From Flavobacterium sp. (lineage in GTDB: Bacteria > Bacteroidota > Bacteroidia > Flavobacteriales > Flavobacteriaceae), in NCBI GenBank assembly GCA_003449615.1, contig DMHA01000114.1, forward strand, positions 953 through 11,710: 10,758 nt of DNA, written 5' to 3'. A program made the position numbers and the translations under genes. Under the pieces are notes generated by a model. It saw nothing but the letters and a program-made list of their open reading frames with translations, had not been told where the DNA came from and did not search any database. Shown piece by piece: positions 6,162 through 10,758 of this stretch (position 1 is its first letter; each line of letters opens with the position of its first letter).

Positions 6162-6437
6162 TTACACTATCTCCGCACTCAATCCAGCTTCTAATAATTG
6201 ACTGCATTGTGGTTTTAGCTTTTCTAAAACACCAGTTTTTACAGTGCATTTTCCGTTGTAATGTACAATTAATGAACATTGTTCTGCCTGTTCTGAAGTG
6301 TGATGGCAAACCCGAATCAAGGTCTCTATGACGTGATCAAAAGTGTTCACATCGTCATTATAAACTATGATTTCGTTGTTTATGGTGGTTGCTTCTTTGA
6401 GACTAACTCGTTCTCTAACTTTTTCTTTGGTACTCAT
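6162..6437 (-). CDS. clpS: ClpS, adaptor for N-degron delivery to the Clp protease
   Basis: ClpS binds proteins with bulky N-terminal residues and hands them to the Clp unfoldase for ClpP degradation in the cytoplasm. The 91-aa length is normal for Bacteroidetes members. The N-terminal 20 residues are a flexible tail. The fold begins with NNEIIVYNDDVNTFDHVIETL, in which N27, D28 and D29 correspond to the N-degron pocket residues N34, D35 and D36 of E. coli ClpS. LIVHYNGKCTVKTG matches the conserved VHYxGK block, and H59 corresponds to H66. The C-terminus is unusually cysteine-bearing (C54, C64, C78), with C44 further in. It is the last gene of a likely prmA-methyltransferase-clpS operon, 42 bp after the methyltransferase stop, and no -7 element was found in that gap. 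Confidence 0.95.
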   Translation of the reverse strand: MSTKEKVRERVSLKEATTINNEIIVYNDDVNTFDHVIETLIRVCHHTSEQAEQCSLIVHYNGKCTVKTGVLEKLKPQCSQLLEAGLSAEIV

Positions 6438-6479
6438 TTTTAGATACTTTGTAGGTTATAAATAAAAATTTATGGGCTA

Positions 6480-7094
6480 TTAATTGCTTTTTTCAAACAT
6501 ACAAAATGTGAAATTTTGTTTAGTTTCAAAAGGGGTTATATGATCTTCGGAACTACATTTTAGTTTTTTAAAATGCTCTGCAAATTGCTTTTCCATCTCT
6601 AATTCAGAGTATTGTTTGATGTCCAATCCGCTGCATTTCTTTGGCCCGTTTTCTGAAAAAGTTCCTATGATTAGAAAACCATTAATCCATTTTTGAGCAA
6701 TTTCAGCATATTTTTTTATTTGTTCTGCTGTTGTCAAAAAATGAAATGTGGCTCGGTCGTGCCAAATATCATAAGCGGTTTCGGGTTTGAATTCAGTTAT
6801 ATCAGAAACAATCCAAGTTACTTTTTCGGCATTTTTTCCCAATCTTTTTTTAGTTCTTTCTAAAGCTTTGGCAGAAATATCCAAAACACTTATATTTTCA
6901 TACCCTACTGCTAACAAAAAATCGACTAAATTGCTATCGCCACCACCAATATCTATGATTTTTGCTGTTTTGTCTAAATGGATTTTGTGAATAAAATCGA
7001 GGGAAGTTTTCGGATTTTCCTGTGTCCAACTCACTTCGCTTGGCTTTTTGGTTTCATAAACTGTTTCCCAGTGGATTTTTCTTTCCATTTCCAT
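6480..7094 (-). CDS. Class I SAM-dependent methyltransferase of unknown substrate
   Basis: This 204-aa cytoplasmic protein is a one-domain Rossmann methyltransferase. The SAM-binding motif I is IDIGGGDSNL (47-56), followed by the acidic motif II VLDISAKAL (70-78) and SDIT (97-100). It carries the distinctive blocks HWETVYETK near the N-terminus, SWTQENP (22-28), WHDRATFHFL (111-120) and GPKKCSGL (150-157), which mark a recurrent bacterial family generally annotated only as methyltransferase; I cannot assign a substrate. The first ATG at 7094 was taken; a second in-frame ATG lies two codons later and cannot be excluded. The gene starts 10 bp after the prmA stop codon and sits between prmA and clpS, so it is probably co-transcribed with both. 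Small-molecule detoxification or protein modification are both possible. Confidence 0.88.
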   Translation of the reverse strand: MEMERKIHWETVYETKKPSEVSWTQENPKTSLDFIHKIHLDKTAKIIDIGGGDSNLVDFLLAVGYENISVLDISAKALERTKKRLGKNAEKVTWIVSDITEFKPETAYDIWHDRATFHFLTTAEQIKKYAEIAQKWINGFLIIGTFSENGPKKCSGLDIKQYSELEMEKQFAEHFKKLKCSSEDHITPFETKQNFTFCMFEKSN

Positions 7095-7104
7095 TTTTTG
7101 ACAA

Positions 7105-7938
7105 CTAATTTACATATTTTAAGGAAACCCAATTGTTTCTTTCGAACTTTTTCACATAAGTTAATCCTTTTTCGGAGCAAGAAGCCCCTATAAAAGGAAT
7201 GTCTTCGGTGTAAAAACCACTCAGTAGTAAGGTTCCCTTTGGATTCAAACAATCTACATAAGATTGCATATCGTTCAACAAAATATTTCGGTTGATGTTT
7301 GCAATAATCAAATCGTATTTTTTACCTTTTAATAAAGCTGCATCGCCTTCGTAAACGCTGATTTGCTTACAATTATTTCTTTCGGCATTTTCGATGGAGT
7401 TCAAATAACACCAATTGTCAATGTCAATAGCATCAATAGGTTGAGCGCCTTTCAATTCAGCCAAAATCGCCAAAATTGCTGTTCCACAACCCATATCCAA
7501 AGTTTTCAATCCAACAACATCCATTTCTAATAAATGCTGAATCATCATATAAGTCGTTTCGTGATGTCCCGTTCCAAAACTCATTTTAGGTTCAATGACG
7601 ATGTCAAATTTGGCATCGGTTTTGGGGTGAAAAGGAGCGCGAACGTGGCATTTTCCATCGACATCAATGGGTTCAAAATTCTTTTCCCATTCTTCATTCC
7701 AGTTGACTTGGTCGATTTCTTCTATTTTGTAGGAGATAGTAAATTCTGGCGAATTCAAAATGAACAAATCATCAAGAATGTTCTCTTTCCAAAGGTCTTT
7801 TTGGATGTAAGCCACAATGCCCAAATCACTATCAATAAAGCTTTCGAAAGGTAATTCTCCCAGTTCGGCAATCAAAATTTCGGAACCTAGTTCTTTTGGT
7901 TCAACGGTGAAATGATAGCCTAAATAGATGTTTGACAT
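7105..7938 (-). CDS. prmA: Ribosomal protein L11 methyltransferase
   Basis: PrmA uses SAM to trimethylate amino groups of ribosomal protein L11. The 277-aa product has an N-terminal L11-recognition domain (1-70) joined by a linker to a class I methyltransferase domain. Visible motifs are FGTGHHETT (121-129), motif I LDMGCGTAILAIL (147-159), DIDNW (172-176) and ANINRN (213-218), all typical of PrmA. The frame stays open upstream to 8025, but the start at 7938 (MSNIYLGYHF) matches the family N-terminus, and a perfect TACCTTTG promoter element lies between the two candidate starts. The upstream extension also reads into the long inverted repeat. The gene leads a probable operon with a methyltransferase and clpS, and is divergent from pyrD. 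Confidence 0.95.
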   Translation of the reverse strand: MSNIYLGYHFTVEPKELGSEILIAELGELPFESFIDSDLGIVAYIQKDLWKENILDDLFILNSPEFTISYKIEEIDQVNWNEEWEKNFEPIDVDGKCHVRAPFHPKTDAKFDIVIEPKMSFGTGHHETTYMMIQHLLEMDVVGLKTLDMGCGTAILAILAELKGAQPIDAIDIDNWCYLNSIENAERNNCKQISVYEGDAALLKGKKYDLIIANINRNILLNDMQSYVDCLNPKGTLLLSGFYTEDIPFIGASCSEKGLTYVKKFERNNWVSLKYVN

Positions 7939-7952
7939 AAGATGTTTTTTTG

Positions 7953-7960
7953 CAAAGGTA
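7953..7960 (-). promoter_or_regulatory. -7 promoter element for prmA operon
   Basis: The minus strand reads TACCTTTGC, an exact match to the Bacteroidetes TAnnTTTG element with the common trailing C. It lies 14 bp upstream of the chosen prmA start and so predicts a leader of only a few bases. It supports the start at 7938 over the longer frame. No good -33 TTG is seen. Confidence 0.6.
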
Positions 7961-7968
7961 ATAAAAAA

Positions 7969-7997
7969 GTTTGCAGTGGTCAGTTTGCAGTTTGCAG
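7969..7997. repeat. Short GTTTGCAG tandem-like tract
   Basis: GTTTGCAG occurs at 7969-7976, 7983-7990 and 7990-7997 (the last two share one base). A fourth, slightly altered copy (GTTTTGCAG) is at 8215-8223 on the far side of the long inverted repeat. CAGT-rich tracts of this style are common between flavobacterial genes. No function is apparent. Confidence 0.55.
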
Positions 7998-7999
7998 AG

Positions 8000-8207
8000 G
8001 GGTGCACGACAAATTGCATTTTCAAAAAAAAACTATAAACATAATGTTATTGAATAACCCCACGGTTGATCCCGAAAGCTTTCGGGAGTGGGCAATGTTA
8101 TAGAAGATAACCTTGCCAAAAACCATAGCCAACTCCCGAAATCTTTCGGGATCAACCGTTGGAACTTGAGGCAAAAGTTTTTTAAAAGTGCAATTTGTCG
8201 TGTACCC
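8000..8207. repeat. 208-bp imperfect inverted repeat, MITE-like or long hairpin element
   Basis: The outer arms run inward from GGGTGCACGACAAATTGCA (8000-8018) and its complement TGCAATTTGTCGTGTACCC (8189-8207), with one mismatch in 19 bp, and continue with weaker pairing through A/T tracts. Unpaired spacers follow, then a second pair of arms at about 8059-8097 and 8123-8162. These contain the palindromes CCCGAAAGCTTTCGGG (8071-8086) and CCCGAAATCTTTCGGG (8135-8150), each next to CGGTTGAT or its complement. Each inner arm can fold alone, or the two arms can pair with each other around a loop of about 25 nt. There is no coding potential. Near-direct repeats CAGTTTGCAGA (7988-7998) and CAGTTTTGCAGA (8213-8224) flank it but do not abut the ends exactly. 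Confidence 0.8.
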
Positions 8208-8286
8208 TTTTTCAGTTTTGCAGAACAAAAGTCTATTGAATTGAAATTAATCTATTCAAATCTTTATTAATTCGATTAGATAATTC

Positions 8287-8294
8287 TATTTTTG
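8287..8294 (+). promoter_or_regulatory. -7 promoter element for pyrD
   Basis: TATTTTTGC matches TAnnTTTG exactly, 19 bp before the pyrD start codon. It implies a leader of about 15 nt. The normal -33 region is A/T-rich without a clear TTG. It lies outside the long inverted repeat, so pyrD does not need a promoter within that element. No pyrimidine attenuator is seen. Confidence 0.5.
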
Positions 8295-8313
8295 CAACGC
8301 AACACACTTCATT

Positions 8314-9336
8314 ATGTACAAACAAATTATTCGTCCTATATTTTTCTATTTTGACCCTGAAAAAGTACATTATTTTACTTTTTCATTGATTCGGAATTTA
8401 TCCAAAATACCTGGAATCCCATCGCTTTTTCGAGCATTATATCTTATCAATGACAAACGATTGGAAACCGAAGTCTTTGGATTGAAGTTCAAAAATCCTG
8501 TTGGATTGGCGGCTGGAATGGATAAAGATGCTTCCTTGTATAACGAATTGTCAAACCTCGGTTTTGGATTTATCGAAATTGGAACTATTACTCCAAAAGC
8601 ACAAGAAGGCAATCCTAAAAAACGAATCTTTCGTTTGGTAGAAGATACTGCTCTTATTAATAGAATGGGTTTCAATAACGGTGGTGTTCAAGAAGCTGTC
8701 GAACGATTAAAGAAAAACAAAGGCGTTCTCATCGGTGGAAATATTGGAAAAAATAAAGTCACTCCAAACGAAAATGCTGTCGATGATTACTTGATTTGCT
8801 TTGATGCTTTATTCGATTATGTCGATTATTTTGTAGTGAATGTGAGTTCGCCAAACACACCCAATCTCCGCGAATTGCAAGAAAAAGAGCCGTTGAAACA
8901 ATTGTTGCAAACTTTGCAAAACCAAAATTTAACCAAGCCTAAACCAAAACCTGTCTTGCTAAAAATTGCTCCTGATTTGACCGATTCCCAATTATTGGAT
9001 ATTATTGATATTGTCAAAGAAACCAAAATTGCAGGCGTTATTGCTACAAATACTACTTTATCTCGAGAAGGTTTGCAATCTGAAAATAAAGTGGAGATGG
9101 GCGGAATGTCTGGAAAACCTTTAAGAAACCGTTCGACTGAAGTGATCCGTTTTCTTGCTGAAAAAAGCAATAAAGCGTTTCCAATTATTGGTGTGGGCGG
9201 AATTCATTCGGCTGATGATGCGATTGAAAAATTGGAAGCTGGAGCGAGTTTAATCCAACTTTATACTGGTTTTATTTATGAAGGGCCAGGATTGATTAAG
9301 GCTATTAATAAGAAGATTTTAGCCAAAATGCAATAA
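8314..9336 (+). CDS. pyrD: Dihydroorotate dehydrogenase (quinone), class 2
   Basis: PyrD oxidises dihydroorotate to orotate in de novo pyrimidine synthesis and passes electrons through FMN to a membrane quinone. The 340-aa length and the N-terminal extension (about 1-45, with two short helices for membrane contact) mark class 2. Motifs in order are [13 protein letters not shown] (61-73), [15 protein letters not shown] (87-101), NRMGFNNGG (116-124), GGNIGKNK (141-148), [16 protein letters not shown] with the class 2 catalytic serine S179 between N176 and N181, [24 protein letters not shown], and the FMN-phosphate site [13 protein letters not shown] then [12 protein letters not shown]. The start at 8314 fits the family N-terminus and the upstream -7 element. 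The 3' end overlaps the converging DUF3307 gene by 18 bp. Confidence 0.97.
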   Translation: MYKQIIRPIFFYFDPEKVHYFTFSLIRNLSKIPGIPSLFRALYLINDKRLETEVFGLKFKNPVGLAAGMDKDASLYNELSNLGFGFIEIGTITPKAQEGNPKKRIFRLVEDTALINRMGFNNGGVQEAVERLKKNKGVLIGGNIGKNKVTPNENAVDDYLICFDALFDYVDYFVVNVSSPNTPNLRELQEKEPLKQLLQTLQNQNLTKPKPKPVLLKIAPDLTDSQLLDIIDIVKETKIAGVIATNTTLSREGLQSENKVEMGGMSGKPLRNRSTEVIRFLAEKSNKAFPIIGVGGIHSADDAIEKLEAGASLIQLYTGFIYEGPGLIKAINKKILAKMQ

Positions 9337-10032
9337 TCCAAACTGCACCAAAAGCCCCGTCAATAGTGCCATTCCGAAACTTAAAAGTGTTCCAATTAGC
9401 ACGTATTCTGTTAGTTTTCGGTCTTTTGCTTCTTTCAAATCTCCGAAACGAAAGATGGATTTTGCAGCCAATAAAAATCCAATCGCTTCGAAATGTCCTG
9501 TGAGTATAAAGCAAAAAATAAATAGGCGTTCAAATATTCCGATATAATTCCCAGCGTTTTCTAGCGAATCATCATTTTTGTTTTTGCTTTCGGGTGTCCA
9601 AATCGAAATGATATTTTTGATAATTATTGAAGTGGGTTTTGTCAAGAATAAAATTCCGGTAATCAGTATCCAAAACCGATTATTGAAAAGGGTAAAATTA
9701 ACAGTTAAATTTTTGTAAAGACTTGCAATTATTACAATTGTTACCAAATGCAGCATTTGGTCAATAACAAACCAATTTCGCTTTGTTTTCTTTTTTTGGA
9801 ATTGTAATTTCAAGAAATCAATGAATCCGTGAGATACTGCTAATGCTAATGCAAACCAACCAAAAGCGATTTCGCCAACAATTAACCAAGCCAAAATTCC
9901 GTGTAAAAGGGTGTGAATGTAAAGGTATTTGCTTTTGTATTTTTTGCTTTCTTTGTCTAAAACCCAAGAAGTAGGTTGCAATAAAAAATCGCCCAACAAA
10001 TGAGCCAAAAGCAGTTTTACAATAATAATCAT
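9319..10032 (-). CDS. DUF3307-family integral membrane protein
   Basis: This 237-aa protein begins directly with a membrane helix and shows the N-terminal block of the DUF3307 family: [19 protein letters not shown], with H11 and the GDFLLQP core, then a lysine-rich stretch and a second histidine segment [11 protein letters not shown]. Further hydrophobic helices lie at about 50-72, 90-108, 118-133, 168-188 and 212-235, with a charged linker (PESKNKNDD) near residue 147. The biochemical function of the family is not known to me. The start codon overlaps the satD-like stop by 4 bp (ATGA), so translation is probably coupled and the two products are likely to act together. The 3' end overlaps the converging pyrD gene by 18 bp, which leaves no room for a terminator between the coding ends. 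Confidence 0.82.
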   Translation of the reverse strand: MIIIVKLLLAHLLGDFLLQPTSWVLDKESKKYKSKYLYIHTLLHGILAWLIVGEIAFGWFALALAVSHGFIDFLKLQFQKKKTKRNWFVIDQMLHLVTIVIIASLYKNLTVNFTLFNNRFWILITGILFLTKPTSIIIKNIISIWTPESKNKNDDSLENAGNYIGIFERLFIFCFILTGHFEAIGFLLAAKSIFRFGDLKEAKDRKLTEYVLIGTLLSFGMALLTGLLVQFGLLHFG

Positions 10033-10640
10033 ACGCTGATTGTTTTGATTTTATTTCTGAAATATTTTTCTACTTCCATCACCAAATCGAATTGGGCACG
10101 TTTTCTTCGGCGACTTACCGCTGCTTGATTAATTCCTAATTTCACACCTATTTCTTCCTGTGAGAGTGATGGGTTTTCGATGGCTGTCAAAACAAATTCA
10201 GCCGATTGTATGAACCAATTATCCATAAAAGTCAAGCTCAATCGCAACATCAAATTAATTTCATCATCAAATGCTTCATTACCAGAATTAATGGCTAAAT
10301 TGATTTTTTGTTTCTTTAGGGTTTCAAAAACTTCGCCAGATCGAGAAAAAGCAGTGCCATTGCTTTCGGAGATTTTCTTGGCTTTATAAGTCATATCGCC
10401 CAAACCAATACTCATTCTGACATCCATTTTGATAGATTTAAAATAAGATTTTATCTGTAATGCAACAACCAAAGCATCTTCAGGATTTTTAACTTCCAAT
10501 TGAAATTCATCGCCTCTGTAAATATCCCATTCTATTGGGTTTTTGCCAAAAGTATTCAATAATTTCTTCAAACCATCTATCCAAATTTTGGATGATAATT
10601 TTCTAGAATTGACGATATCCCCTGTAATTATAGCTATCAT
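10029..10640 (-). CDS. SatD-family protein: nucleotide-cyclase-like domain plus helix-turn-helix
   Basis: This 203-aa protein opens with IITGDIVNSRKL (4-15), then has WDIYRGDEFQLEV (38-50, core RGDEFQ 42-47), RMSIGLGDMTY (75-84) and SNGTAFSRSGEVFE (93-106), a motif series typical of SatD-family proteins (named from the streptococcal sat locus). The spacing of acidic residues (D8, D44, E45) recalls the nucleotide-cyclase/GGDEF fold, but catalysis is unproven. A C-terminal helix-turn-helix lies at about 158-182 (SQEEIGVKLGINQAAVSRRR), so DNA binding is likely. The gene is the first of a translationally coupled pair with a DUF3307 membrane protein. Upstream are a perfect TATATTTG element and an array of 28-bp repeats that could be its operators. 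Function is uncertain; the family match is from motif memory. Confidence 0.8.
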   Translation of the reverse strand: MIAIITGDIVNSRKLSSKIWIDGLKKLLNTFGKNPIEWDIYRGDEFQLEVKNPEDALVVALQIKSYFKSIKMDVRMSIGLGDMTYKAKKISESNGTAFSRSGEVFETLKKQKINLAINSGNEAFDDEINLMLRLSLTFMDNWFIQSAEFVLTAIENPSLSQEEIGVKLGINQAAVSRRRKRAQFDLVMEVEKYFRNKIKTISV

Positions 10641-10644
10641 TTTT

Positions 10645-10652
10645 CAAATATA
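10645..10652 (-). promoter_or_regulatory. -7 promoter element for satD-like gene
   Basis: The minus strand reads TATATTTG, an exact match to TAnnTTTG, followed by only four bases before the ATG at 10640. A TTG at 10674-10676 (minus strand) could be the -33 box, 21 bp away. If correct, the transcript would start at or within a few bases of the start codon, that is, be nearly leaderless. Confidence 0.45.
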
Positions 10653-10691
10653 ATTAAAAAAATAATTCAAAAACAATTTAATATTTAAAAA

Positions 10692-10758
10692 TATTACCAA
10701 AATGCGTAATAATTCAAAATATTACCAAAAAACGTAATAATACGAATTATTACCAAAA
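10692..10758. repeat. 28-bp-period tandem repeats with internal dyad upstream of satD-like gene
   Basis: ATTACCAAAA starts at 10693, 10721 and 10749, an exact 28-bp period. The two full units match at 23 of 28 positions. Each contains a dyad with 6-bp arms and an 8-bp spacer: TATTAC-CAAAATGC-GTAATA (10692-10711) and TATTAC-CAAAAAAC-GTAATA (10720-10739). The third unit is cut by the window end, so more copies may follow. The array begins about 50 bp upstream of the satD-like gene's start codon and is probably a set of protein-binding sites for that gene or for a gene outside the window. Confidence 0.8.

Noticed and set aside
7939..8025. N-terminal extension of PrmA (29 additional codons)
   Set aside because: It reads into the inverted repeat and the GTTTGCAG tract and lies across a perfect TACCTTTG promoter element; the family N-terminus begins at 7938.
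7988..8224. CAGTTTGCAGA / CAGTTTTGCAGA as a proven target-site duplication
   Set aside because: The two copies differ by an indel and do not abut the ends of the inverted repeat (gaps of 1 and 5 bp); the region already contains several GTTTGCAG copies, so the match can arise without transposition.
8022..8270. Short open frames on both strands across the long inverted repeat
   Set aside because: They consist of the repeat arms read in frame, have no family resemblance, and end outside any operon context.
10692..10758. 28-bp repeats as a CRISPR array
   Set aside because: The repeats follow each other with no unique spacers, and the conserved part is a dyad, so this is a tandem array rather than CRISPR.

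Overview
The window looks like chromosomal DNA from a member of the Flavobacteriia, probably Flavobacterium or a close relative. It is AT-rich, has few Shine-Dalgarno-like sites, and several genes are preceded by the TAnnTTTG -7 element typical of Bacteroidetes promoters. Three short intergenic palindromic elements look like flavobacterial interspersed repeats. Ten protein-coding genes are supported. No rRNA, tRNA, CRISPR array or transposase gene is visible.

Layout. 1-66: end of a putative interspersed repeat with a poly-T/poly-A hairpin. 73-978 (+): miaA, tRNA dimethylallyltransferase. 997-1029: a 16-bp-arm palindrome between convergent genes. 1074-6007: a sulfur island, made of a CoA-disulfide/persulfide reductase with a C-terminal rhodanese (-), then, divergent from it, a Crp/Fnr regulator, a TauE/SafE permease and a metallo-beta-lactamase/double-rhodanese persulfide dioxygenase-like protein (all +). 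6102-6141: bidirectional terminator. 6162-7938 (-): prmA, an unassigned methyltransferase and clpS, read as one operon. 7939-8313: divergent intergenic region holding a 208-bp imperfect inverted repeat and the prmA and pyrD promoters. 8314-9336 (+): pyrD. 9319-10640 (-): satD-like gene and a DUF3307 membrane-protein gene, overlapping by 4 bp. 10692-10758: a 28-bp-period tandem array upstream of satD that runs off the window edge.

How the genes fit together. The sulfur island can be read as a pathway for reactive sulfane sulfur. The reductase-rhodanese reduces persulfides or polysulfides to sulfide. The MBL-rhodanese oxidises persulfide sulfur to sulfite. TauE/SafE could export sulfite or a related anion. 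The Crp/Fnr protein has all three of its cysteines in one loop (C77, C83, C84) and is a candidate sensor. Two 16-bp dyads with consensus KGTARC-N4-GTTACA, in FNR-like geometry, lie 20-21 bp upstream of candidate -7 elements for the reductase and for tauE, which fits direct control by this regulator.

The most interesting leads are the shared operator and cysteine-loop regulator, the 28-bp iteron array in front of the satD/DUF3307 pair, and the long inverted repeat between prmA and pyrD. Function assignments rest on motif recognition only; no database search was run.
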